64,000 nucleotides of DNA. It comes from a virus. The stretch covers positions 1-64,000 of the IMG/VR virus record IMGVR_UViG_3300045125_000071. One strand, 5' to 3'. Below the pieces are notes generated by a model. That model made no database searches and was not told the DNA's origin. It saw only the letters and a list, made by a program, of their open reading frames with translations. Of the stretch, positions 11,536 through 20,546 are shown piece by piece (the first letter of the stretch is position 1; every line of letters starts with the position of its first letter). Position numbers and translations under genes: made by a program.

Positions 11536-12268
11536 GGTGTTACTACTCCTCTTTTTGATACTACTATTGATGACATTTCATTTTGCAACTACAATAGAGT
11601 CTAAAATGTTTTTGTTTGATGATATTTTAAAATAAACGATGCTGTAAATGTATCTCCAGCACCACTAACATCTATAGTTTCCTTTGGTGATGGTGATGGG
11701 AATATATCATTTTTGTATTTGACACCTTTAGACCCTAATGTGATTAAAATATTATCAAAATTTTTAAACCTTGATTATTTTTCGCTTCGTTTTCATTTAA
11801 CTTAACAAATGTGAATTTACTTATTGTTTCATCATCAAGTATTTTTTTTGAATCAAGTATAGATAACTTAGAAAGATTACCGATAATATTTAATGATTTA
11901 ATATTTAAAAACCCTTTATCATAATCACTTACAATTACAATGTCGTATTTTGGTATTTTTTCTAATAATTCGTTAGTTAGATTTATACCAGATATATTTT
12001 CCTCACCTTCATCTAATCTTAAAAACATATGATTACTTTTTTTATCAACGTATCTTGTCTTTGTAATTTTTTCATTTTGAAAAATTTGATTGATATTCAA
12101 TGATTTATCAAGTGATTTAAGATTGTTTAAAACATTACCTGACATTCCTTTATTTCTTATAATTTCTATTGGATTTAAAACAGGTACAGGTGCTTCTGGT
12201 GATAATCTTTTACAATCCCCATAAATAAAAACATCATCACAAACCTCACCTATTATTAATATTTTCAT
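11529..12268 (-). CDS. PfkB-family sugar kinase, RfaE/HldE kinase-domain-like (frameshifted)
   Basis: ORF 11744-12268 is the N-terminal part: KILIIGEVCDDVFIYGDCKR, then the RfaE hallmark LSPEAPVPV and a G-x-S-G-N-V-L-N-N-L segment (normally GGAANVA). After an indel near 11760 the protein continues with NILITLGSKGVKYKN and the PfkB signature DVSGAGDTFTASF (GAGD carries the catalytic base). A second indel near 11605 leads to the end EMSSIVVSKRGVVTPW, stopping at 11529. In bacteria this domain phosphorylates heptose-7-phosphate on the way to ADP-heptose. It has about 246 residues, and the cytidylyltransferase half of HldE is absent. It is coupled to the HldD-like gene (7-base overlap). Confidence 0.78.
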
Positions 12269-12330
12269 TTAAAAAAAATATCAATTTTTTTGCATATTCG
12301 AAAGCGTAAATATTTTTTGTAATTTATGAT

Positions 12331-12825
12331 TTAATTCTTAATATTGTCGATTGAAATTATATATTTTGATATGTTATCAATACCGTCATCTATATTTTTA
12401 AAATAAATCCTTTCTTCTTGCTCATCATAATCCGCCAGTTTGATTAAAAAATCTCTCACAACATTTTCTGGTTCATTTTCTAACCAATCGTATTCCCAAC
12501 TATTTTCATAATTCCACCCTGGCATGTAGGCAAATGGTTTAATTTTATATTTATTAGATAATTTATCCCCATCTAATGTAATTCTATAATCAGTTTTAAC
12601 TTGCCAAGTCGTATTCCTTTTATGAAAATTTTTATTTCTTGTAAAAGAAATATAGTTTAGTTGATGTCCTCTATAAAATTCTTCTGAAGTATTTAATTTA
12701 TTTGTTTTTAAAATGTTTTCTAAACCAGTTTTAGAAGTATAATGGTACAATAATCCGACTTGCTTTGATTCATTCAAAACAATAATCATGGATTTAATTC
12801 TTGATATTTGTTCTTGTAAATTCAT
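12331..12825 (-). CDS. ADP-ribosyltransferase-like protein with N-terminal tag-like peptide
   Basis: A 164-residue intact ORF. After a 20-residue amphipathic N-terminus (LQEQISRIKSM, ending LNE) comes GLLYHYTSKTGLENILKTN. In order, the sequence shows H28 in LYHYTS, S60/T62/R63 in ISFTRN, and E137-E138-R139 in EERIYF. The order H, then S/T, then E in an H-Y-T-S...S-F-T-R...E-E-R-I frame is typical of small ART-fold proteins of phages, where the last Glu would be catalytic. This is motif reasoning only; no homology search was run. The N-terminal segment resembles peptides seen in three other proteins here and could be a capsid-targeting sequence (T4 packages its ART, Alt). It sits between the phosphoesterase and the kinase, both 11-60 bases away. 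Confidence 0.6.
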   Translation of the reverse strand: MNLQEQISRIKSMIIVLNESKQVGLLYHYTSKTGLENILKTNKLNTSEEFYRGHQLNYISFTRNKNFHKRNTTWQVKTDYRITLDGDKLSNKYKIKPFAYMPGWNYENSWEYDWLENEPENVVRDFLIKLADYDEQEERIYFKNIDDGIDNISKYIISIDNIKN

Positions 12826-12836
12826 AATAATAAATA

Positions 12837-13628
12837 TTATACCACCATTGATTTATCTTCAATTGGTTTGTAGTGTATAATTTCTATTTTACCATCATCA
12901 TGAATCAATATTGCTGTCATTGATTCGACCCAGTCACCTGAATTTAAATAATGAACATTATCAATAATTCTATCCATTTCTTGGTGAATATGTCCACATA
13001 TTACTCCTTGACATCCATGATATTCGGCCATTTTTGCTGCGGTATTTTCAAAATCATTGACATAGTTTGTGGCGGTCTTTACTTTTTGTTTCAATGGTTT
13101 TGATATTGATTTATATTTAAAACCTCTGAATTTTCTCCATTTATTATATTGCGTATTCATCCATAACGCAATATCATAACCAACACTACCAATTTTTGAT
13201 AACCATTTATATTTTAACATGAAAATATCGATTTCATCGCCATGAAAAACAAAGTATCTTTTATTTTCAAATTTATCTTGGGTAATCCATTTATTAATAT
13301 TTATAACATGATTTTTTACTATTTTTATATTACCCATGTTAAAACCAATGTAGTCATCTAAGAATTCATCATGGTTTCCTCTAACCCATATGACTTCAGT
13401 TGTTTCAGATATTTTCAATAGTTTATTTACAACTTTAGTATGTTTTTTCTTCCATTTTGAACCTCTTTTCAATGCCCATCCATCTATTATATCTCCATTC
13501 AAAATTAAAGTATTACAAGAGGTATTGTCTAAAAATTCTATTATTTCATTTGTCTTTGAATCTCTTGTACCCAAATGTAAATCAGAAATTACAATCATAT
13601 TAACCATTCTATCAGTTTTATAAAACAA
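12837..13628 (-). CDS. LpxH-like metallophosphoesterase
   Basis: An intact calcineurin-like phosphoesterase of about 255-263 residues with every metal-binding motif in place: SDLHLG (residues 15-20), NGDIIDGW (44-51), RGNHDEF (83-89), FHGDEID, GHIHQE and NSGDWVES. This motif set is that of the UDP-2,3-diacylglucosamine pyrophosphatase (LpxH) type, which hydrolyses a pyrophosphate in lipid A synthesis. Related enzymes act on other nucleotides, so the substrate is open. The start could be Met1, Met8 or Met11; the core begins at MIVISDLHLG, so Met8 or Met11 is likely. It lies between a GT2 gene and the ART-like gene in a run of surface-sugar genes, which favours a role in host envelope modification. 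Confidence 0.85.
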   Translation of the reverse strand: MFYKTDRMVNMIVISDLHLGTRDSKTNEIIEFLDNTSCNTLILNGDIIDGWALKRGSKWKKKHTKVVNKLLKISETTEVIWVRGNHDEFLDDYIGFNMGNIKIVKNHVININKWITQDKFENKRYFVFHGDEIDIFMLKYKWLSKIGSVGYDIALWMNTQYNKWRKFRGFKYKSISKPLKQKVKTATNYVNDFENTAAKMAEYHGCQGVICGHIHQEMDRIIDNVHYLNSGDWVESMTAILIHDDGKIEIIHYKPIEDKSMVV

Positions 13629-13680
13629 ATGGTTAGTAACACCGTACTAACAATTATTAATTCTAAATTTATTTTCCTTT

Positions 13681-14355
13681 TCATGACCAATAATTATGTG
13701 ATTTGTAAAACCAAGATTTATTATTTCTATTAAACCAACTTTTTATGATTAGTACATACATCCACATAACACCTTTTTTATCAAATCGTCTGCCAGATGT
13801 ATATATATACTTTTTAACTAACTTATGTCTATCTTTAAGTATCATCCTACTTAATAACCAATCTTCGGCAACTTTTACGTTTTCGTTAAATTTTCCACAT
13901 TCGATAAATTTTTTTGTTCTCCATAATTGAAATCCACCTATTACAAAAGTCTCTGGTAGTATTTTTTGTAATAAATGAAACCCATTCCATAACCAATCAT
14001 ATTTTTTATCATCACATCGATATATACAAGAAACCAAATCATATTCGTCAATCGATTTTAAACAAGTTTCAATTAACTTTGTATCATATATCATCATATC
14101 CGCATCTAAAAATAAAACGAAAGGGGTTTGACATAAATCAAACCCCTTGTTTCTTGCAATAGATGGCAATCCACCATCGATTATTTTTATATGATTTTTG
14201 TTTTTAACATAATCATGTAATTCAACGTCTTTAATATCTGAAGAATCTGCAATAATTATATCAAAATTTATAGATTGTAATTCTAATAATTTTAAGCATT
14301 TTATAAGTGTATGACCTTCATTTTTTGATGGTATAACAATTGTTAGAATATTCAT
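13681..14355 (-). CDS. family 2 (GT-A) glycosyltransferase
   Basis: An intact protein of 224 residues with the GT2 layout: TIVIPSKNEGHTL at residues 5-17, nucleotide-sugar contacts at IIIADSSD, GLPSIARNKGF (62-72), and the metal-binding DxD as LDADM (83-87). Toward the C-terminus is VAEDWLLSRM, where the ED pair fits the usual catalytic base region. It lacks a transmembrane tail. GT2 enzymes move sugars to lipids, proteins, polysaccharides or modified DNA bases. Here it follows the reductase by 28 bases and precedes the phosphoesterase and heptose-type genes, so surface-polysaccharide modification is the best guess. DNA or virion glycosylation remains possible. Confidence 0.85.
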   Translation of the reverse strand: MNILTIVIPSKNEGHTLIKCLKLLELQSINFDIIIADSSDIKDVELHDYVKNKNHIKIIDGGLPSIARNKGFDLCQTPFVLFLDADMMIYDTKLIETCLKSIDEYDLVSCIYRCDDKKYDWLWNGFHLLQKILPETFVIGGFQLWRTKKFIECGKFNENVKVAEDWLLSRMILKDRHKLVKKYIYTSGRRFDKKGVMWMYVLIIKSWFNRNNKSWFYKSHNYWS

Positions 14356-14383
14356 CTATTATAAATATCATATATTTTTTTGT

Positions 14384-17300
14384 TTATATGCGTGTAATTT
14401 CGCAACTTGACCCAGAACAAGCCATTGAACCATATTCTCCAATGTCCTTATATTGTGGTTTATCAAGAATTTCGCCAAAGTTAACTTCCTTGAACTGACG
14501 AGTAACGGTTTCCCACTTGTGGAAAAGATGCACATCCTTCAAGCAATATACCATTTTTCTCATGTCACCCTTAAAGTAATTCTTAGCGAATTTCTTTGCC
14601 CTATCTAACCAATATTTCTTCAATAATACTTGTTCCCTTGTTCCTGTAATTGGTAGAGCATATTCTGTGCCCATATTAATTAAAGTATCACAAGCTAACC
14701 AAAGGTTGTTGTCGAAGTAATGGAGACCATCTACAACCAATCCAGAAGCCAATACAGCGCCTTTTCCATATTCCTCGACAAGTTCTTCGAGGTTAAGTAC
14801 TGAGGTGAATGGTGCTTGGTTAAAATCCTTATCGCCGTAGTCTGACATGAATGATACCGCAGTAAATTCTTCTTTATTATCCCAAATGTAATCTACAATA
14901 ACATCCTTGTCATCAATGATTACAGTGCAACTGGTATTGTGGTTTACAGGATTATATATACATTTTTCTGGATTTGTACCAGCATTAACCCAGTTTTGTT
15001 GGACTAATTTGATAAGTTCAAGGTGTTTAATACCCTTCATATCTTTTTTGAACAACCCTTTTTTAGGGTTCTCAACAGGGACGAATACAACATAATCACT
15101 TTTTGTTTGCGACCAAACACTATCTTCTAATAAGAAGTCCATATTATCAACCAACCATTTAGCAGTATTGGATTCTTTGTTTAATTGCATGACTCTGAAA
15201 TATTTTTCAGAATGTTCTGGATGAATACCAGATGCTGTACCAAGAACTACAGATGCATTACCTGAAGGTTTAACGCAAGTGGTTCTTGCTGCCTGATTAA
15301 TATCAATAACTTCTGCAAGTTCCTTATTTGTTTTCTTAACAATCTCAGCACCTTCTTTAAGAAGTTCGGCGTTGAATAACATCGGATTATTCATCCAACC
15401 AGTTATGCTCACACCAAGCAACGCCTCTCTTGCAAAAATCTTTTCACTAACCTCTCCAAGATATGGGAAACTGTTATATCCCGCCTGAAGTGTACCAAGG
15501 ATTGTCGCGTCTTTACATGCCTTAAAGAATTTCTCTTTTGTTGTACATTTTTCAGCATTAATCTCTGATAGGTTGCATTGTTTAGTTAAAACATTATTAA
15601 ATAACCCTTGATGTTTATATTGTTCTTCAAAACAATATGAATTGTGGAATCCTTCTAATTGTACAATACTATCAATACATTGATATTTACCCTTATATTT
15701 TACTTCACTTGGCTGAAACCTAGTTTTGGTTGACCATAATTCTCCACAATCACTAATTTGAACATACCAAACATCTCTATTTCTTGTTCCAAAGTTTGTT
15801 ACCTCGCCCTTTTTGCTACAAAGATTAACAGTAGAATTTACCCCAATTTTAGTTAATAAAAGTTGTAAATCCCTAATCTTGTTTTCTTCACCATAAATTC
15901 TGGCTTTGTTATTATATGTAATTGTTCCATCGGTATCTATCCAACCAGCAATAAATGCAAGAATTGATTTTTTACTCCAACTAAAAATTTCAGAAGGTAA
16001 ACCATCTTCATATTTTAATTTATGAGATAGTTCCTTATCTAACTTATTAAAAGTAACATTATAATATTCTGTTTCAATTCCATTATAAGATTCTTTTAAT
16101 TTTTTACCAATTGTACCATCAACAAAAGGATATTCATTAGAAAAATTACTTTCATAGACAGAAGCAAAGGGGGTTCTGTATTTATCACCTATCTTAGGAC
16201 AAGTACCATCGCCTAAAACAAAACCATAATCATAAGCATAAATTTCATCGTGACCAAAATCAAAATCATTTACATTACTTCTTGGTACTTGAAGTTTATA
16301 TTTGGTAGTTTTTAGCAATTCAATTAAATCTTTTGTCTCGATTTCTTTAAATTGTTTTTCAAATCTATTTTTAACTAACCATTTATGGTTTTCAGTACAA
16401 TCCAAATATGAACCATCATTTAATTTTACCCTAAAAAGTTTTCTATTTGTACCAGTAAGAATAGGTTTGACTTTTGACCAATTTTCTCCATTCCAAATTT
16501 CAACCTCCCTATTTTCATCAACTACCTTACCAATCATTTCAATTCCATCCTTAGTAATTAATTTTGTTTCATATGAAACACACCCTTGGATACCAAACTT
16601 ATGTTTGTTCACACTCACATAATGCTCAACATCTTCATAGTCGATTTTTGAGAAATCAACCTCATCGAGTATTGGTAATTTCAATATTTCAAAACATGGG
16701 TTGAACATATCAAACCAAGAATTTGCGAATACAAAACCAATATCGTTTGCACCATCGTTTAGTTTAACAAGATAATCAAACTGGTCTTTAGTCACTTTAC
16801 CCCTTAACAAGAGAACCGAATTGTTCGACCTTGCTCTTTGTGGATTTTCTTCTCTCCAATTACCCGTTTTAGCATGAATCATTTCGGTATCATTTGGGTC
16901 AACAATCATATTTAATGCTGACCTTCTAACCCCGCCAGACAATACCGCATCAGATGCATGACAAATGATGTCAAATGCCAAGATTGGCCTGATTTTATTT
17001 CCTTCCTTATCAATCCACCTTTCGATTAATTGTTCGATTTTTTCAAGGGATTGTTTAAGTCCATCGGGACCAGGAGCCTTGAATCCGCCACTAATGAATG
17101 TACCCTTTTCTCTAACTTGTGAATAATCAAATTTAACCTCATATCCTGCATATTCAGGGAATGGTTGGTTGTCAACAAAATATGATGACAAAAGAACGCC
17201 GAGTGAGTCCGCCCAACCTTCAATAGAGTCAGGTACAACAAATGTCTTAGCACCTAAAACCCTTTTCTGAATACGACTAAGATTATTAACAAATGGGATT

Positions 17301-17656
17301 AACAATCCGCCACCAACACCGCAACCAGATAAACCAAGATAAAATATTTCTTGGAATACTCTATTCCTCATTATGTGTGTACTAGTACAGTTATACATCC
17401 TTGTGTTATGTCTCAAAATTTCAGTATGTCTATACTGCAAATTTCTTTGAGATGCTAACACAACCTGGTCTTCCATACTTTCAAGAGCAGATTGTAGATA
17501 TTCTTCAATCTGATAATTAGAGTATTTTTGCCTATGACCATTTATAATGTCTGCACAAGCCTCTTTCCAATTTTCGTACCTTCCAATTTCATCCCTCCAT
17601 TTGAAGTAATCGGAATACAATTTTAAGTCGCTAAGAAATTTCTTACCTTTTTGCAT
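14384..17656 (-). CDS. nrdJ: adenosylcobalamin-dependent (class II) ribonucleotide reductase with intein
   Basis: A single open frame of 1090 codons containing a 335-residue intein (residues 359-693). The joined exteins make 755 residues, close to the monomeric ribonucleoside-triphosphate reductase type (about 740). Visible motifs are MYNCTS (Cys90, first redox Cys), LSGCGVGGG, GGVRRSA, NPCFEI (Cys321, thiyl-radical Cys with Glu323), CNLSEIN (Cys694, second redox Cys), KPSGNASVVLGTASGIHPEH, and the C-terminal shuttle pair CSGSSC (Cys1080, Cys1085). It makes dNTPs for phage replication without a separate small subunit and without oxygen dependence. It sits 21 bases downstream of the helicase in the replication operon. 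It is the longest intact gene in the window, whereas most of its neighbours are frameshifted. Confidence 0.95.
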   Translation of the reverse strand: MQKGKKFLSDLKLYSDYFKWRDEIGRYENWKEACADIINGHRQKYSNYQIEEYLQSALESMEDQVVLASQRNLQYRHTEILRHNTRMYNCTSTHIMRNRVFQEIFYLGLSGCGVGGGLLIPFVNNLSRIQKRVLGAKTFVVPDSIEGWADSLGVLLSSYFVDNQPFPEYAGYEVKFDYSQVREKGTFISGGFKAPGPDGLKQSLEKIEQLIERWIDKEGNKIRPILAFDIICHASDAVLSGGVRRSALNMIVDPNDTEMIHAKTGNWREENPQRARSNNSVLLLRGKVTKDQFDYLVKLNDGANDIGFVFANSWFDMFNPCFEILKLPILDEVDFSKIDYEDVEHYVSVNKHKFGIQGCVSYETKLITKDGIEMIGKVVDENREVEIWNGENWSKVKPILTGTNRKLFRVKLNDGSYLDCTENHKWLVKNRFEKQFKEIETKDLIELLKTTKYKLQVPRSNVNDFDFGHDEIYAYDYGFVLGDGTCPKIGDKYRTPFASVYESNFSNEYPFVDGTIGKKLKESYNGIETEYYNVTFNKLDKELSHKLKYEDGLPSEIFSWSKKSILAFIAGWIDTDGTITYNNKARIYGEENKIRDLQLLLTKIGVNSTVNLCSKKGEVTNFGTRNRDVWYVQISDCGELWSTKTRFQPSEVKYKGKYQCIDSIVQLEGFHNSYCFEEQYKHQGLFNNVLTKQCNLSEINAEKCTTKEKFFKACKDATILGTLQAGYNSFPYLGEVSEKIFAREALLGVSITGWMNNPMLFNAELLKEGAEIVKKTNKELAEVIDINQAARTTCVKPSGNASVVLGTASGIHPEHSEKYFRVMQLNKESNTAKWLVDNMDFLLEDSVWSQTKSDYVVFVPVENPKKGLFKKDMKGIKHLELIKLVQQNWVNAGTNPEKCIYNPVNHNTSCTVIIDDKDVIVDYIWDNKEEFTAVSFMSDYGDKDFNQAPFTSVLNLEELVEEYGKGAVLASGLVVDGLHYFDNNLWLACDTLINMGTEYALPITGTREQVLLKKYWLDRAKKFAKNYFKGDMRKMVYCLKDVHLFHKWETVTRQFKEVNFGEILDKPQYKDIGEYGSMACSGSSCEITRI
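15578..16582 (-). mobile_element. intein with LAGLIDADG homing endonuclease, in nrdJ
   Basis: The intein runs from Cys359 (GIQG|CVSYETKLITKDG) to Gln693 (NNVLTKQ|CNLSEIN). Splicing block A is CVSYETK, and block B is the DCTENHKWLV region with its T-x-x-H. Two dodecapeptide endonuclease motifs are present, YDYGFVLGDGT and LAFIAGWIDTDGT, each with its acidic residue, so an active DOD homing nuclease is plausible. Block F is QLEGFHNSYCF. The C-terminal residue is Gln, not Asn, and the residue before it is Lys, not His. Terminal-Gln inteins are known, for example in an iridovirus reductase. The +1 nucleophile is Cys694, the reductase's own redox cysteine. Confidence 0.9.
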
Positions 17657-17677
17657 TTTTTAGTTTTATTTATTTAT

Positions 17678-19045
17678 TTATTTATTATTTAATTCCTGTC
17701 TTTTAAGAAAGGCTTTCTTTGCCAATTCTTGTTTGTTTTGAACTTGTTGGTTTTCAAAACCAAGTAGTGTATTTTGTGATTCGGTATCTATATCGAGATA
17801 TTCGTTATTAAATTTACAGTTTTGGAATATGATACCATCTTTTCCTACTCTTGATTTAACTAAAGTCATTGTTGCTAAGTTGTGTTCCTTTTGTTCTAGT
17901 GTTTTACCAAGCGATAATATGACATGCGCTATTTGTGCTTTTTTGATTGAACCACCCATTTGGTCTGTACTAACAACTTCAGATGATATTGACTCTCTAT
18001 TGCCTTGGGTTGCTGTCCATATAGCAATTTCGAATTCATCTGTCATCGCCTCAAGTCTTCTCATTATTGAACCCTCACCCTTCCATTCATCACCATTGAT
18101 TGATTTTTCTGGTGCAATACAATCAACATAATCAAGAACAAGTAGGTCTATATTAAAACCATCCGAAATCATTTTTCTGATTTTTGACTTGATTTCAGAA
18201 ATAGATACATCACTACTAGCCAATTTCAATAATTTCAATTGACCAGATGATTGACTCTGTTTTTCTCTTGCAACACTTAAAACCTCTTCTTTATTTTCTG
18301 GCTGGTCATCAGGTGCTACACCACTCCAAATAGTGTAGTGTTTTCTTTTGATATCCCCTGGATTATCTTCAAAAAATATTTGAAGAACATTGTAACCACA
18401 GTTAAATGCTGTATTTGCCATTTTTGTAAGCAAGGTTGTTTTACCAGTACCTGTAGGTGCAAGTACAACCCCCAATTCACCTCTTCCTAAACCACCTTTA
18501 AGCAGATTATCAACCCCAACAATACCTGTCGGTATTGGGTGTCTATAGTCCTTCTGGAGAGCATCTTCCATGTTTTCAAACACATCAGATATCTCATCTT
18601 CTTCAAGACCAACTTGTAAAGCATCATTAAATAAACCTTCAAGTTTTTTGTATTGCTCAAAATCACCACCTTCAATGATTTTTTCCGCAATTTTTATAAC
18701 CCGTTTGAGATTTTGTTGTTTACAGAAATTCATCGCGGTTTCCTGAACATAATCAGGGTTACCATTTAAACCTTTTAATATTTCTAAGGTATCTAAATGG
18801 ATTTTGATGCCGAATCTCCGTTTTCGTTAATAAGTTTTTGTGCTAATGTCACATAATCAGGAATTCTTTCAAATTGAGAATAGAATTCCTTTATATTTTC
18901 CATTATAAATCTAAAGGAAGCATTTTCAAAATACTTACTTTCGATTAACTCGATTATTTGCTCAGCATATTTCCTATCTTCAATGATAGTCTTGATTAAT
19001 GTTTTGTTGAAAATCAAAACCAAGATATCCAAAGTTCTTTTCCAT
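17678..19045 (-). CDS. gp41: replicative DNA helicase, DnaB/T4 gp41-like (frameshifted)
   Basis: ORF 17678-18733 carries the RecA-fold C-terminal domain: PIPTGIVGVDNLLKGGLGRG, Walker A APTGTGKTT, the IFFEDNP region, Walker B DLLVLDYVDCI, WTATQGNR, and the SIKKAQIAHVILSL segment. The N-terminal domain is in ORF 18793-19053 (FMEN IKEFYSQFERIPDY). The two are joined by an indel in an A run near 18803 (DSASK, then HLDTLEILKGLNGNPDYVQ). A further indel near 19005 gives the likely true start at 19045, MEKNFGYLGFDFQ. The total is about 455 residues, against 475 for T4 gp41. It would unwind the fork ahead of the phage polymerase. It is part of the SSB-UvsX-exonuclease-helicase-reductase operon. No primase was seen in this window. 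Confidence 0.87.
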
Positions 19046-19049
19046 CTTA

Positions 19050-19506
19050 TCAATTTAATTGTAAATCATGCCCCAAATAATTTGTCTCCAAATCTTTAGA
19101 AGACAGTGTATCTGTCAATGCAGACAACATGTCTTTAAGTTTTGGACGAATATCTACCGTATATCTAACCTTAGGATGATAGAAGTATGCGGGAAATATT
19201 CTTGAAATAAATACGTTGTCATCTTGTTTAATTTCAAGTAAAAAATATTCTTCTTTTTCATCATTTAACATGTTCCACATCTTCATAAGATAACAAAAAA
19301 TTTTGATTTTCACATAAAAAATCGGAACTTTTTATTTTCAAATCTTCTGAAATTTCTTCACAAATATTTTTTACTCTTTCATGAAGATTGATAGAACGCT
19401 TTGATTTTGGATTATGATTTTTTACATTAAAAAATCTTTGACAAATAATATTGCCTTCTAGCGTCAATACAAACTCAAATTTTGTCACATCTTGTTGATT
19501 ACTCAT
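19050..19506 (-). CDS. conserved hypothetical protein in replication operon (frameshifted)
   Basis: Two overlapping ORFs belong together. ORF 19261-19506 (MSNQQDVTKFEFVLTLEGNI) ends in LLSYEDVEH, and the reading continues in the frame of ORF 19050-19313 with NDEKEEYFLLEIKQDDNVF and HPKVRYTVDIRPKLKDML. The total is about 150 residues, acidic, alpha/beta, with no catalytic motif that I know. It overlaps the end of the exonuclease gene by 8 bases and stops just before the helicase start, so it is expressed with replication genes and may be an accessory factor such as a helicase loader analogue. That is guesswork from position only. Confidence 0.6.
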
Positions 19507-20522
19507 GATTTCTAATTTTAATGTTTCTCTTATTTTTTTCTTTTCTGGTTAATCTTAAAAACGGATTTAAAAAATTAACCCAGGCATCGTCTGATTTAGG
19601 TAGGACATTAAATAAACCATCTTCCATCATCATTTTCATGGTATTCTTATATGACCTACCATCTGGGTCTAATTCTTCATTTATTAATGACAATATGTCA
19701 GCTTTAGCCTCTTCAGTTAAGAATGGTTTTTCTAAACTTACAATAGTCTCGTTTACAATGAAAAATTCATCACCTAAAACACCTTCTTTTGTTACGCCAG
19801 TTAGAAGGTTTGCGATTGTTTTATTGTTTTTATCTTGTTCAAAAATGTTGTTTGACTTCTCAATAACTTCCAATACCGAAAGTTTTTTTGTTTTTATTTC
19901 AGGGAAAAACGTTATCATTTTTTGATACCCAAACCCCTTATTCCGTAAATGTTGTCAGACTTGTCACCACATATGATTTTCGCAATTTTTAAGGTTATCA
20001 ACTAAGATTTCTTCTTTGTCATAGGTGATTAGCTCACCATTTTTGATAATTCTACCCTTTGAAGGATTGTACAATATGTACCTTATCAGAAATAAGTTGA
20101 GCCAAATCACCATCGGAAGAATATATTATTACTTCTTCGTTTTTGACATTTTGTGTGTAAAAAGCAATGGAATCGTCTGTTTCACAATATTGGAACTCGC
20201 CTTGTCTAACATAAAGTTCTTCCAAGTATTGTTTTACCCTGGTTCTTTGATAATTGTATGAACTGATTTCTTCCTCTGTTCTTAATCGTCTTGCGTCCTA
20301 TTGACTTTATACTGATGGTATATTTTCTTTCTTGTCATTTGACAATCTTCACCATCCCAAAAAACAACGACTTTATCTAAATCGATATGTTTCAATCGCT
20401 CTTCGGATAGTATTAAGAAAATGAAAAATTGCTCCAATGTGTTTTCCCTTATAAAAATGGTTTTTGAGACCATAGAAACCAATCGTAAGTAAATTGTCAC
20501 CATCAATTAATAAAACAGACAT
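19499..20522 (-). CDS. 5'-3' exonuclease / RNase H, FEN family (frameshifted)
   Basis: Starts at the ATG at 20522: SVLLIDGDNLLTIGFYGLK, a PIN-type first acidic motif (DGD). Then come VVVFWDGEDCQMTRKKIYHQ (ORF 20282-20506), CETDDSIAFYTQN with VIIYSSDGDLAQLIS (second acidic cluster), and the H3TH segment AKIICGDKSDNIYGIRGLGI. The C-terminal ORF 19499-19918 has FFPEIKTKKLSVLEVIEKS. At least four indels separate the pieces. The total is about 340 residues, near T4 RNase H (305) and other phage flap nucleases. It would remove RNA primers and 5' flaps during lagging-strand synthesis. It is flanked by UvsX and the small operon gene at 19050. Confidence 0.82.
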
Positions 20523-20546
20523 TAATTATTATTACAGAGTTAAAAA

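Noticed and set aside
16302-16622. Plus-strand ORF of 106 codons inside the intein region
   Set aside because: It is antisense to the uninterrupted reductase/intein frame.
14384-17656. Treating the reductase as two genes split by an endonuclease gene
   Set aside because: The frame is continuous through all 1090 codons and has proper splicing blocks at both borders, so it is an intein.
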